Source: JAOPZW01 sp963803375
GTDB taxonomy: Bacteria > Actinomycetota > Thermoleophilia > Solirubrobacterales > Solirubrobacteraceae
Direction of reading: 5' to 3'
NCBI GenBank assembly: GCA_963803375.1
Contig: CAWDMB010000013.1
Span: 138,613 to 202,612, forward strand
DNA: 64,000 nt
Shown: in pieces, positions 18,326 to 27,031 of the stretch
Numbering within the stretch: position 1 is the stretch's first letter
Layout: each line of letters starts with the position of its first letter
The notes under the pieces: model-generated
Told to the model about the DNA's origin: nothing
Databases searched by the model: none
What the model saw: only the letters and a program-made list of their open reading frames with translations
Position numbers and translations under genes: made by a program

Positions 18326-19342
18326 ATGGACATGGAGATTGCCAAGGCCGTGGTCCTCGCCGGGGAGTGTCGCGGCTCGGAGCCATGGCCGAGCCTGGGC
18401 CTCTCGGCGCGCCAGCTCGCGCCCGTGGCCAACAAGCCCGTGCTCTTCCACCACCTCGAGGCGCTCGCCGGCGCGGGCGTCCGCGAGGCGGCGATCGTGA
18501 CCGACGAGACGACCGCGACCGCCATCCGTGGGGCGGTGGGCGACGGATCGTCGTGGAACCTGGAGCTCCTGCACCTCGACGGCGGCGGCTCCGCCGACCC
18601 GCTGATCTCGCCGGCCGTGGCCGATTTCCTCGGCGGGGCGCCGCTGCTCGCCCAGCACGGGGACGTGCTGCTGCGCGAGCGCCTCGCGTCCCTCTGGCAT
18701 GACTTCGCGGACGCCGGGCTCGACGCGCTCGTCCTGCGGCCCGGCACCGGCCTCAACGGCTCGCGTCTGCGGACGGACGCGGCGACCGGGTTCTGCATCG
18801 GAGCGGACGTCCACGAGGCGCTGCGGCGCGAGGCCGCCAAGCACCCGGCGTGGCCGCCCGGCGACCTGCTCGCACGCCTGAAGGCGCTGGGCGCCCGGAT
18901 CGACGTTCGCGACGTCGACGCCTGCCTGCCGTGCCGCGGCCGGACGCAGGCGCTGCTGGAGGCGAACCGCCGGATGCTCGAGGACCTCCCGCTCGACGCG
19001 CACGGCGAGCGCGTCTTCGCCTCGGAGATCCAGGGCCGCGTGGCGATCCATCCCTCGGCCGAGGTGCGCGACAGCCTGATCCGGGGCCCCGTGTCGATCG
19101 GACCGGGCGCGACGATCGCTGACGCGTACGTCGGCCCCTACACCTCGATCGGAGCTGGCGTCGACATCGACTCCGTCGAGATCGAGCACTCGATCGTCCT
19201 CGACGGCGCGCGCATCCGCTTCGTGGGCTCGCGCATCGAGGGCAGCCTCGTCGGTCCCGGCGCGCAGATCGAGCGCGCCTTCCGCGTCCCGCAGGCCGTG
19301 CGCCTGTGGGTCGGCGCGGGCGCCGAGGTCGCGCTCTCCTAG
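18326..19342 (+). CDS. Sugar-nucleotidyltransferase-like protein with left-handed beta-helix
   Basis: 338-aa protein resembling long-form glucose-1-phosphate thymidylyltransferases. The N-terminal Rossmann-like domain has VVLAGECRGSEPWP, RQLAPVANKPVLFHHLEAL and ADPLISPAVADFL. The C-terminus carries hexapeptide repeats of a left-handed beta-helix (IHPSAEVRDSLIRGPVSIGP, GATIADAYVGPYTSIGAG). The signature that should read GGxGTRLxP is replaced by GECRGSEPWP, so the catalytic glycine loop and arginine are missing and activity may be lost or altered. ATGs at 18326 and 18332 are both possible. It is divergent from the glycosidase gene. Confidence 0.75.
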   Translation: MDMEIAKAVVLAGECRGSEPWPSLGLSARQLAPVANKPVLFHHLEALAGAGVREAAIVTDETTATAIRGAVGDGSSWNLELLHLDGGGSADPLISPAVADFLGGAPLLAQHGDVLLRERLASLWHDFADAGLDALVLRPGTGLNGSRLRTDAATGFCIGADVHEALRREAAKHPAWPPGDLLARLKALGARIDVRDVDACLPCRGRTQALLEANRRMLEDLPLDAHGERVFASEIQGRVAIHPSAEVRDSLIRGPVSIGPGATIADAYVGPYTSIGAGVDIDSVEIEHSIVLDGARIRFVGSRIEGSLVGPGAQIERAFRVPQAVRLWVGAGAEVALS

Positions 19343-19459
19343 CGCGGCGCCCACGGAAGCCGGAGACGTCCGCCGAGCGCTCGTCGGCGTGCGCAGCACG
19401 CCCGTCACCGCTCGCCTCCGGTGCTTCGCCCATGGACCGACGGGGGATACTCCAGCGCC

Positions 19460-21454
19460 ATGAGCACCGACATCGACCGCCTGTCCGTCGACACGATCCG
19501 GACGCTCTCCATGGACGCGGTCCAGAAGGCCAACTCGGGCCATCCCGGCCTGCCGATGGCGATGGCGCCGGCCGCGTACCTGCTCTTCACGCGGATCATG
19601 GAGTTCAACCCGCGCGACCCGAGCTGGCCCGACCGCGATCGCTTCGTCCTCAGCGCCGGCCACGGCTCGATGCTCCTCTACAGCGCGCTGCACCTCGCGG
19701 GCTTCGGCCTCCCACTCGACGAGCTCGAGCGCTTCCGCCAGTGGGGCTCGCTGACGCCCGGTCACCCCGAGCGCGACAAGGTCCACATCACCCCGGGCGT
19801 CGAGATCACCACGGGCCCGCTCGGCCAGGGCTTCGCCAACGGCGTCGGCATGGCGCTCGCCGAGCGCTTCCTGCGCGAGCGCTTCGGGACCGAGGCCCAG
19901 GACCACCGGGTCTTCGCGATCTGCTCCGACGGCGACCTCATGGAGGGCATCGCCTCGGAGGCCGCCTCGTTCGCGGGCAAGCTCGGGCTCGGGCGGCTCG
20001 TCTACCTCTACGACGACAACTCGATCTCGCTCGACGGCCCGACCTCGCTGAGCTTCGACACCGAGGACCCCGGCCGGCGCTTCGAGGCCTACGGGTGGGA
20101 CGTCTCGACCGTCGACGATGCCAACGACCTCGGCGCGCTCGAGGTCGCGATCGATGCGGCGATGCGCGAGCAGGAGCGCCCGTCGCTGATCCGCGTGAAG
20201 TCGATCATCGGCTGGCCCGCACCGCACAAGCAGGGGACGAGCGCCGCCCACGGCGCCGCGCTCGGCGAGGACGAGGTCCGCGCGACCAAGGAGATCCTCG
20301 GCTGGGACCCCGACGCGCACTTCGTCGTGCCCGACGAGGTCCGTGCGCACTGCGATCAGACCGAGCGCGGCGCGGCGCTCCAGCGCGAGTGGCAGGCGCG
20401 CTTTCAGAGCTGGCGCGAGGGCCACGTCGAGCTCGCCGAGGAGTGGGATCTGGCGTGGGCCGGCCGGCCGCGGCCCGGGCTGCGCGAGGCCCTCGAGGCG
20501 ATCGAGTGGGAGCAGGACAAGCTCGCCACGCGCTCGGCCGGCCAGAAGTGCATGGCCGCCTTCGCCGACCTCGTGCCGACGATGGTCGGCGGCGCCGCCG
20601 ACCTCAGCGAGTCCACCAAGACCGAGTTCCCCGGGGGCGACCAGCAGCGCTACACGCGCGCCAAGCCCGGGCGCAACGTCTTCTTCGGCGTGCGCGAGCA
20701 CGGCATGGGCGGCGTCGTCAACGGCATGGCCGGCCACGGCGGCATCGTGCGCCCGTACGGCTCGACCTTCCTGCAGTTCGCCGACTACATGCGCGGCGCG
20801 GTGCGCCTCTCGGCGCTCATGGGCCTCGAGGTCGCGTGGGTCTGGACCCACGACTCGGTCGGCCTCGGCGAGGACGGCCCGACGCACCAGCCCGTCGAGC
20901 ACCTCGCGGCGCTGCGGGCGATCCCGGGACTCGTCGTCCTGCGCCCGGGCGACGCCATCGAGACGGCGGCGGCGTGGCGGGTCATCCTCGAGGACCTCGA
21001 CGCGCCCGCCGCCCTCGTGCTCTCGCGCCAGAACCTGCCGATCCAGCCCGACGCGAGCTTCGACGGCGTGGCCCGCGGGGCCTACGTGCTGCGCGATGCC
21101 GACGATCCGGCGCTGAGCATCGTCGCCACCGGCTCGGAGGTATGGGTCGCCCAGGCGGCGGCCGACACGCTCGCCGAGGAGGGCGTCGCCGCCCGCGTCG
21201 TCTCGATGCCCTCGTGGGAGCTCTTCGCCGACCAGGACGAGGGCTACCGCGAAGAGGTCCTGCCGCCGGGCCTGCCCTCGGTCTCGGTCGAGGCGGGGAT
21301 CGCGATGGGCTGGGAGCGCTGGGTCGACCGCAGCGTCTCGATCGAGCGCTTCGGCGCCAGCGCCCCGGGGGCCGAGGTGCTCGAGAAGCTCGGGATCAAC
21401 CCCGACCACGTGGTCGAGGTCGCGCGCGGGCTGCTCGCGGTCGTCCGGGCCTAG
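19460..21454 (+). CDS. tkt: Transketolase
   Basis: 664-aa thiamine-diphosphate enzyme interconverting pentose phosphates with triose, tetrose and hexose phosphates. All hallmarks are present: NSGHPGLPMAMAP near residue 28, the TPP/Mg motif GDGDLMEG...DDNSIS (residues ~156-187), the central pyrimidine-binding domain with GVREHGMGGVVNGMA, HDSVGLGEDGPTHQPVEHLA, and the C-terminal domain. Length equals the family norm. The ATG at 19460 directly precedes the conserved N-terminus. Its TAG stop shares the CTAG palindrome with the stop of the convergent VOC gene. Confidence 0.96.
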   Translation: MSTDIDRLSVDTIRTLSMDAVQKANSGHPGLPMAMAPAAYLLFTRIMEFNPRDPSWPDRDRFVLSAGHGSMLLYSALHLAGFGLPLDELERFRQWGSLTPGHPERDKVHITPGVEITTGPLGQGFANGVGMALAERFLRERFGTEAQDHRVFAICSDGDLMEGIASEAASFAGKLGLGRLVYLYDDNSISLDGPTSLSFDTEDPGRRFEAYGWDVSTVDDANDLGALEVAIDAAMREQERPSLIRVKSIIGWPAPHKQGTSAAHGAALGEDEVRATKEILGWDPDAHFVVPDEVRAHCDQTERGAALQREWQARFQSWREGHVELAEEWDLAWAGRPRPGLREALEAIEWEQDKLATRSAGQKCMAAFADLVPTMVGGAADLSESTKTEFPGGDQQRYTRAKPGRNVFFGVREHGMGGVVNGMAGHGGIVRPYGSTFLQFADYMRGAVRLSALMGLEVAWVWTHDSVGLGEDGPTHQPVEHLAALRAIPGLVVLRPGDAIETAAAWRVILEDLDAPAALVLSRQNLPIQPDASFDGVARGAYVLRDADDPALSIVATGSEVWVAQAAADTLAEEGVAARVVSMPSWELFADQDEGYREEVLPPGLPSVSVEAGIAMGWERWVDRSVSIERFGASAPGAEVLEKLGINPDHVVEVARGLLAVVRA

Positions 21455-21828
21455 GCGCTCGGCTCCAGGGCGCCGAAGCGGTTGCCCTCGGTGTCGTCGA
21501 AGTAGGCGAGGCGCCCGACGCCCGGGATTTCCCGGTCCTCGACGACCTGCCGGCCGCCGGCGGCCGCGATCCGGCGACCCGTGTCGGCGAGGTCGTCGAC
21601 CTGGACGGTGTTGACCCAGGCGACGACGGCATCGCCGTCGGCCTGGTCGCGTCGCGCGACGAGGGCGCCGTCGATGCCGGGCTCGCCCTCGGCGCCGGTC
21701 GTAACGAGCCGGTAGTCGACCGGACTGCGCTCCCAGCGTTGAATCGTCCATCCGAGGGCGTCGGCGTAGAACCGCTCGGCGCGGTCGAGGTCGCCGCAGT
21801 GGATCTCGAAGTGGACGACCCGGCCCAC
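21451..21828 (-). CDS. VOC/glyoxalase-like protein
   Basis: 125-aa protein made of one vicinal-oxygen-chelate unit pair: VVHFEIHCGDLDRAERFYAD at the start and LAYFDDTEGNRFGALEP at the end. I prefer the GTG at 21828 because the fold starts at once after it; another GTG at 21861 would add 11 residues. Function within the superfamily (resistance, isomerase, metal-binding accessory) cannot be assigned. It overlaps the transketolase gene tail-to-tail by 4 nt. Confidence 0.75.
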   Translation of the reverse strand: MGRVVHFEIHCGDLDRAERFYADALGWTIQRWERSPVDYRLVTTGAEGEPGIDGALVARRDQADGDAVVAWVNTVQVDDLADTGRRIAAAGGRQVVEDREIPGVGRLAYFDDTEGNRFGALEPSA

Positions 21829-21876
21829 GGCCGTCGAGTGTAGGGAGGCGCGCAGCCGCACGCGAGCCGGTCGGGC

Positions 21877-23244
21877 TCATCCGGCGACGCTCACGTGGAT
21901 CGCCCCGGGCTCGCGGACCCAGGCGATCTCGTCGAGCGCCGTGAGGCGGTCGAGGACGAACTGGAACGCGCGCGCCTGGCGGCGCGAGCGGTACGCGCGC
22001 GCGACGTCGAAGGCCCACCCCGTCGTGTGCAGCGAGAAGCCGAGCGTCGCCTCGCGGGTGCGTGTGCGCAGGCGCTGCTGGTAGCGCTCGTCGCGCACGG
22101 TGCTCGTCACGGTCAGCGGTGCGGTCGCGCTGATCGTGCGCACGGCGGCGCCCACGACCTCGAGCATGGCCAGCGCTCGCGGGCGCAGGGCGCGGTAGAG
22201 CTCGGGCGCCGCCCCCACGCGCCGCGCGAGCTCGCCCATGCGCGGGTCGATCCGCAGGCCGCGGTCCTCGAGCACGCGCGCCTCGAGCGCGACGAGCCGG
22301 CCGTCCTCGCTCGCGGCGCCGACCGCGCCCGGGTCGGCGAACGCCTCGGTGCGGTCCTCGGGATGCAGGACCTCCTCGGCCGAGGCCTTCGCGGTCTGGG
22401 CGTCCTCGAGGAGCTGGAGGGCGTCGGGGTCGGCGCGCCAGCGGCGCATGATCTCCTGCGCCGCACGCACGCGCCACAGGTAGGTCGCAGAGTCGTCGCC
22501 GTACGAGGCCAGGAGCGCGGCGGCGCGCGCGTGGCGCACCGGCGAGGTATCGAAGAAGAGCTGGACGTAGGGGACGTCGCGCCGGCCGTAGGCGCGTAGC
22601 ACGGCCTGGAGGTTGCCGATGCCCATGTGGTAGCTCGCGACCGCGAGGTCGTCGCGGCCCAGCCTCCTGCGCGCGAGCTCGAGGTAGCGTGCGGTCGCCT
22701 CGAGCGCCTTGCGCGGGTCGAAGCGCTCGTCGACGACGCGCCGCCGCCGCTCGCGCTCGGCCACGCGGCGGCCGCGGGCGATGCCGCGCGTGAGGCGCTC
22801 GCTCGCCCTCACGTCGACGCGCAGCCCGAGGAGGTCGCGGCCGGTCTCGGCGAGGATCTGCGTGAGGCCCGCGGCGCCGTCGAGGTCCTTGGAGGCGCGC
22901 GCGTCGGGGCGTCCGGCGGACTCGAGCAAGATCATCGCCTCGAGCGTGGCGGGGTCGAGGTCGTGGCGGGCCGCGACGGCGTCGACGAGCGGTCGCCAGC
23001 GCGCGGTGCGCTGCGCCGTGGCCGACGCGCCGCCCGGGCTCTTGGCGTAGAGCGGGTGGGCCAGGCCCGCGGCGGCGCGGCGCTCGAGCTCCGCGCGGCG
23101 CGCGGGGTCGTAGGGCGCGAGCGGGTCGGGCACGGCGACTGCCGCGGCGGGCGCGTCGGAGCCGCGGTCGCGCCCGACGAGAACCCAGGCGAGGGCGCCC
23201 ACCGCCACGGCGACGGCGCAGAGCACGGCGAGACGGCGGCGCAT
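21877..23244 (-). CDS. Membrane-anchored lytic transglycosylase with M15/DUF5715-like C-domain
   Basis: 455-aa cell-wall enzyme. An N-terminal signal anchor (RRLAVLCAVAVAVGALAWVLVG) exports it. An SLT-type domain spans ~85-240, with catalytic Glu108 in LLESAGRPDA, then GAAGLTQI and SYHMGIGNLQAVLRAYG. The C-terminal third has STVRDERYQQRLR...FSLHTTGWAFDVARAY and a final IHVSVAG, resembling DUF5715/VanY-type peptidoglycan peptidases. It would cleave glycan strands and perhaps stem peptides in the envelope. It starts 27 bp from the divergent methyltransferase, so the two promoters must overlap. Confidence 0.82.
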   Translation of the reverse strand: MRRRLAVLCAVAVAVGALAWVLVGRDRGSDAPAAAVAVPDPLAPYDPARRAELERRAAAGLAHPLYAKSPGGASATAQRTARWRPLVDAVAARHDLDPATLEAMILLESAGRPDARASKDLDGAAGLTQILAETGRDLLGLRVDVRASERLTRGIARGRRVAERERRRRVVDERFDPRKALEATARYLELARRRLGRDDLAVASYHMGIGNLQAVLRAYGRRDVPYVQLFFDTSPVRHARAAALLASYGDDSATYLWRVRAAQEIMRRWRADPDALQLLEDAQTAKASAEEVLHPEDRTEAFADPGAVGAASEDGRLVALEARVLEDRGLRIDPRMGELARRVGAAPELYRALRPRALAMLEVVGAAVRTISATAPLTVTSTVRDERYQQRLRTRTREATLGFSLHTTGWAFDVARAYRSRRQARAFQFVLDRLTALDEIAWVREPGAIHVSVAG

Positions 23245-23271
23245 CCGCCCCTGAGCCTAGGGTCCTCGGGC

Positions 23272-24153
23272 GTGCGCCTGCTCCGTCACGACGACCTGCC
23301 CGAGCGCGTCGGCCTCGACGAGGACCTGCTCGTCGAGGCCGACTGCGCCGACGTCCTCGCCCGGCTGCCGGCCGGTGCCTTCGACCTCGTCTACATCGAC
23401 CCGCCGTTCAACACCGGGCGCCGTCGCGAGCGCCGCACCGTGCGCACGACGGCCGACCCGGCCGGCGACCGCACCGGCTTCGGCGGCCGGCGCTATCGGA
23501 CGGAGCTGCTCGCCACGCGCGCCTTCGCGGACGCGTTCGAGGACTACCTCGGCTGGCTCGGCCCGCGGCTGTTGGCCGCGGACGCGCTCCTCGCCGACCA
23601 CGGGACGCTCTACGTCCACCTCGACCCGCGCGAGAGCCACTACGTCAAGGTCTTCCTCGACGGGGCGCTCGGCCGCGAGCGCTTCCTCAACGAGATCGTG
23701 TGGGCCTACGACTACGGCGCCAAGACGCGGCGGCGCTGGCCGCCCAAGCACGACACGATCCTCGTCTACGTCAGGGACCCCGAGCGTTATCACTTCGACG
23801 ACGGCGAGGTCGAGCGCGTCCCCTACCTGGCGCCGGGGCTCGCCGGCCCCGCGAAGGCCGCGCGCGGCAAGCGCCTGACCGACACGTGGTTTCACACGAT
23901 CGTGCCGACGAACGGCTCCGAGAAGACCGGCTGGCCGACGCAGAAGCCCGAGGGCGTGCTGCGCCGGATCGTCGCGGCCTCCTCGCGGCCCGGCGGCTGG
24001 TGCCTGGACCCGTTCGCGGGCTCGGGCACGCTCGGCGCCGTCGCCCGCGCGCTGGGACGGCGGTTCGTGCTCGTCGACTCCAGCGCCGAGGCGGTGGACG
24101 TCGCCCGCGCGCGGCTCGGTCGAGCAGACCCTCAGCTCCCCTGGGGGCGGTAG
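23272..24153 (+). CDS. Orphan site-specific DNA methyltransferase
   Basis: 293-aa SAM-dependent amino-methyltransferase. The catalytic motif DPPFNTG is at residues 43-49 and the SAM-binding motif DPFAGSGTLGAVARALG comes later, near 246; this IV-before-I order marks a beta-class N6-adenine/N4-cytosine enzyme. Between them are LYVHLDPRESHYVKVFLD and WPTQKPEGVLRRIV, conserved in type III-like Mod proteins. GTG start just after the divergent neighbour. No restriction gene is adjacent, so it is likely solitary (epigenetic or protective role); its recognition sequence is unknown. Confidence 0.88.
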   Translation: MRLLRHDDLPERVGLDEDLLVEADCADVLARLPAGAFDLVYIDPPFNTGRRRERRTVRTTADPAGDRTGFGGRRYRTELLATRAFADAFEDYLGWLGPRLLAADALLADHGTLYVHLDPRESHYVKVFLDGALGRERFLNEIVWAYDYGAKTRRRWPPKHDTILVYVRDPERYHFDDGEVERVPYLAPGLAGPAKAARGKRLTDTWFHTIVPTNGSEKTGWPTQKPEGVLRRIVAASSRPGGWCLDPFAGSGTLGAVARALGRRFVLVDSSAEAVDVARARLGRADPQLPWGR

Positions 24154-24434
24154 TCGACCGCGCAGCTTCGCGGCCGCGTCGACCGCCGCCGGCGTAGGCA
24201 GGACGCGGTCCTCAACGTCGCTCGGCCGGCGGCTTTGCGACGACCGGCGAGATGCTCTCGAGCTCGTACGTGCCGCAGGCGTCGAGTGCCCGCTCCGAGC
24301 TGAAGCGGTGGTCGGTCTTCCGTACCTCCTTCAGCTCGAGATCTTGCGCCTCGGCGAGAGGACCGCGTCGAGCTCGCGTCCATGAACCGGAACGGTCACA
24401 GCCGCACGGCCGGCCCAGGCATGCGACGGTGGCG
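24154..24434. other. Intergenic stretch with a possible coding fragment
   Basis: Up to the ECF42-type promoter no full gene is evident. On the minus strand (24212-24394) an open segment reads LELKEVRKTDHRFSSERALD and ends ELESISPVVAKPPAERR before a TGA. Its composition is protein-like, but no start or ribosome site is credible, so it may be the end of a lost gene. I see no RNA gene or terminator hairpin. Confidence 0.25.
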
Positions 24435-24461
24435 TGTCGATTTCTGCTTCGCCCGCTCGAC
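24435..24461 (+). promoter_or_regulatory. ECF42-type sigma-factor promoter
   Basis: TGTCGA at 24435-24440 is followed by a 17-nt spacer and CGAC at 24458-24461. This matches the -35 TGTCGA / -10 CGA/TC consensus reported for ECF42 sigma factors upstream of DGPF genes. It lies about 40 nt before the ATG of the DGPF gene at 24503, and the cognate sigma factor is the next gene but one, giving a probable autoregulatory loop. Motif and spacing are seen directly; recognition by this sigma factor is inferred from the family. Confidence 0.75.
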
Positions 24462-24502
24462 GCATTGGTAGAAGCACGTCCAACCCAAGGAGGAACGACG
24501 GA

Positions 24503-24928
24503 ATGCGAGTCATGGTCCTGATCAAGGCGACGGCGGAGAGCGAAGCCGGGGTGATGCCCAGCCAGGAGCTGCTCACGCAGATGGGCAACTTCAACGAGGA
24601 GCTGGTCAAGGCCGGCGTGATGCTCGCGGGGGACGGGCTGCACCCGAGCTCCAAGGGGGCGCGGGTGGCGTTCTCGGGCGGCGAGCGCAAGGTGATCGAC
24701 GGGCCGTTCGCCGAGACCAAGGAGCTCCTCGCGGGCTACTGGGTGTGGCAGGTGAAGTCGCTCGACGAGGCGATCGAGTGGGTCAAGCGCATCCCCAATC
24801 CGGACGGGACGGACGGCGTGGTCGAGATCCGCCCGGTCTTCGAGCCGGACGACTTCGGCGACTCGCTCACTCCTGAGCTGCGCGAGCAGGAGGCGCGCCT
24901 GCGGGAGCGGGCCGAGGCGAACCGGTAG
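24503..24928 (+). CDS. YCII/DGPF-domain protein
   Basis: 141-aa small cytosolic protein of the YCII-related DGPF family, which typically accompanies ECF42 sigma factors. The hallmark DGPFAETKELLAGYWV is at ~residues 68-83, after RVMVLIKATAESEAGVMP. The ATG at 24503 is supported by AAGGAGG 11 nt upstream. The enzymatic role of DGPF proteins is unresolved. It is followed after 27 nt by the sigma factor gene. Confidence 0.9.
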   Translation: MRVMVLIKATAESEAGVMPSQELLTQMGNFNEELVKAGVMLAGDGLHPSSKGARVAFSGGERKVIDGPFAETKELLAGYWVWQVKSLDEAIEWVKRIPNPDGTDGVVEIRPVFEPDDFGDSLTPELREQEARLRERAEANR

Positions 24929-24955
24929 CCGGCGGCGCGGCGCCGACGATCCAGC

Positions 24956-26230
24956 GTGCCGGCGAGCGACGTCAACCGGACGATCGACGCCGTTTGGCGG
25001 ATCGAGTCGCCGCGGCTGATCGCCGGCCTGGCCCGGATCGTGCGCGACGTCGGCGTCGCCGAGGACCTCGCGCAGGAGGCGCTTGTCGCCGCTCTGGAGC
25101 AGTGGCCCGAGTCGGGTGTCCCGGACAACCCGGGCGCCTGGCTCATGGGCACGGCCAAGCACCGGGCGATCGACCGCTTGCGCCGAGCCGAGGTGCACGA
25201 GCGAAAGACGCAGGAGCTGGGGCGCGAGATCCAGGTCCGCGGCCAGATCGAGAACTCCGATCTCGACGCCGAGATCGACGATCCGTTCGATGACGATCTC
25301 CTTCGCCTGATCTTCACGACCTGCCATCCGGTGCTCTCGACCGACGCGCGGGTCGCGCTCACCCTGCGCCTGCTCGCCGGCCTGACGACCAAGGAGATCG
25401 CCCGCGCCTACCTGGTCTCGGAGGCGACGGTCGCGCAGCGGATCGTGCGCGCGAAGCGCACGCTCTCGGAGGCGCGGGTGCCCTTCGAGGTCCCCGAGCG
25501 CAACGAGCTCGCCGACCGTCTCGCGTCCGTGCTCGAGGCGATCTACCTGATCTTCAACGAGGGCTACGCGGCGACCGCGGGCGACGACTGGATCCGGCCC
25601 GAGCTGATCGAGGAGGCGCTCCGGCTTGGCCGCATCCTCGCCGGGCTGCTCCCGTCAGAGCCGGAGGTGCACGGCCTCGTCGCCCTGATGGAGCTGCACG
25701 CATCGCGCTCACGCGCGCGCATCGGCCCCTCCGGAGAAGCGGTGCTTCTGCTCGACCAGGACCGGTCGCGCTGGGACTGGCTGCTGGTCGGCCGCGGGCT
25801 CGCCGCGCTCGATCGCGCGCAGAGCACCGGCGGCGCCCTCCGGCCGTTCACGCTCCAGGCGGCGATCGCCGCCTGCCACGCGCGGGCCCGGGTCGCCGAC
25901 GACACGGACTGGGAGCGCATCGTTGCCCTCTATGACGGGCTCGTGCAGCTCCTGCCCTCGCCGGTCGTCGAGCTCAACCGCGCGGTTGCCGTCGGGATGG
26001 CGTTCGGCCCCGAGGCGGGGCTCGAACTGGTTGACGCCCTCGCGTCCGAACCTGCTCTGCGCGGTTACCACCTGCTGCCAACCGTGCGCGGAGACCTGCT
26101 CGCCAAGCTCGACCGCGACGACGAGGCTCGGGTGGAGTTCGACCGTGCCGCCTCACTCACCCAAAATGCCCGCGAGCGTGCAGTGCTGCTCGAGCGGATG
26201 GCGGCCTGCGCGCTCCGGAACGGCGGCTGA
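24956..26230 (+). CDS. ECF RNA polymerase sigma factor, ECF42 group
   Basis: 424-aa sigma factor, much longer than ordinary ECFs. Region 2 is at ~15-80 (AEDLAQEALVAALEQWP, HRAIDRLRR) and region 4 at ~120-165 (LAGLTTKEIARAYLVSEATV). A ~230-aa C-terminal extension starts with the ECF42/SigJ-type AIYLIFNEGYAAT and includes LHASRSRARIGPSGE and AVAVGMAFGPEAGL, a TPR-like helical region needed for activity in studied members. GTG start. No anti-sigma gene is near, as usual for this group. Confidence 0.92.
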   Translation: MPASDVNRTIDAVWRIESPRLIAGLARIVRDVGVAEDLAQEALVAALEQWPESGVPDNPGAWLMGTAKHRAIDRLRRAEVHERKTQELGREIQVRGQIENSDLDAEIDDPFDDDLLRLIFTTCHPVLSTDARVALTLRLLAGLTTKEIARAYLVSEATVAQRIVRAKRTLSEARVPFEVPERNELADRLASVLEAIYLIFNEGYAATAGDDWIRPELIEEALRLGRILAGLLPSEPEVHGLVALMELHASRSRARIGPSGEAVLLLDQDRSRWDWLLVGRGLAALDRAQSTGGALRPFTLQAAIAACHARARVADDTDWERIVALYDGLVQLLPSPVVELNRAVAVGMAFGPEAGLELVDALASEPALRGYHLLPTVRGDLLAKLDRDDEARVEFDRAASLTQNARERAVLLERMAACALRNGG

Positions 26231-26247
26231 ACAGAAGGAGGCATTCG

Positions 26248-27012
26248 ATGTTGCTCGACGACAAGAGCGCTGTCATCTATGGAGGCGGCGGGTCGATCGG
26301 CGGCGCGGTCGCGCGTGCCTTTGCCCGCGAGGGGGCGAAGGTCTTTCTCGCCGGGCGCACTCGGGCCACGCTCGAGGAGGTCGCGGAGTCGATCCGCGCC
26401 GCCGGGGGGTCGGTCGAGACCGCGGAGGTCGACGCGCTCGACGAGCAGGCGGTCGACCGTCACGCCGACGCGGTCGCAGCGGAGGCCGGAGGGATCGACA
26501 TCTCGTTCAACCTGATCACGCACCCTCACACCCACGGCATCCCGCTCGTCGAGATGGCGGTCGATGATTTCATGGCTCCCGTGGAGACCGCCGCGCGGAC
26601 GACCTTCCTGACCACAAGGGCGGCCGCCCGCCACATGATCCCCAGGCGCTCTGGCGTGATCCTCGCCTTCGGCGGTCCCGGCGACCGCAGCGCGCCGATC
26701 CGCGACTACTACCTGGGAGGCACGCAGGTCGCGTTCGATGCGATCGAGACGATCCGACGCCAGCTCGCGGTCGAGCTGGGACCGCACGGAGTGCGGGTCG
26801 TCACCCTCGCGAGCGGAGGGGTGCCCGAGTCGCTCCCCGAGGGGTTCGAGGGCCGCCAGGCGATCGTCGAGCTGATCGAGGGACAGTCGCTGCTCGGGCG
26901 GGCCGCGACGCTCGAGGACGTGGGCAACGCGGCCGCGTTCGCCGCCTCCGACTGGGCGCGTGCCATGACGGCGGCGATCGTCAACGTCAGCGCCGGCGCG
27001 CTCGTCGACTGA
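26248..27012 (+). CDS. Atypical short-chain dehydrogenase/reductase
   Basis: 254-aa SDR that begins 17 nt after the sigma factor stop with a strong GAAGGAGG, so it is very probably in the same operon. The cofactor loop is YGGGGSIGGAVARAF. The expected YxxxK is replaced: the segment is RDYYLGGTQVAFDAIETIRR with threonine or glycine where the lysine should be, and the serine step reads ILAFGGPG. It may bind NAD(P) without standard catalysis, or use a different substrate geometry. The stop codon TGA is partly supplied by the inserted IS110 element; the reconstructed original stop is TAG after the same Asp codon. Confidence 0.85.
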   Translation: MLLDDKSAVIYGGGGSIGGAVARAFAREGAKVFLAGRTRATLEEVAESIRAAGGSVETAEVDALDEQAVDRHADAVAAEAGGIDISFNLITHPHTHGIPLVEMAVDDFMAPVETAARTTFLTTRAAARHMIPRRSGVILAFGGPGDRSAPIRDYYLGGTQVAFDAIETIRRQLAVELGPHGVRVVTLASGGVPESLPEGFEGRQAIVELIEGQSLLGRAATLEDVGNAAAFAASDWARAMTAAIVNVSAGALVD

Positions 27013-27031
27013 TGGGAAATGTGCCTGAGCC

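Noticed and set aside
16775..22477. A 1900-codon minus-strand frame suggesting a giant protein
   Set aside because: Only the last 461 codons (16775-18160) form a real gene with signal peptide and ribosome site; the rest is antisense to the nucleotidyltransferase and transketolase genes.
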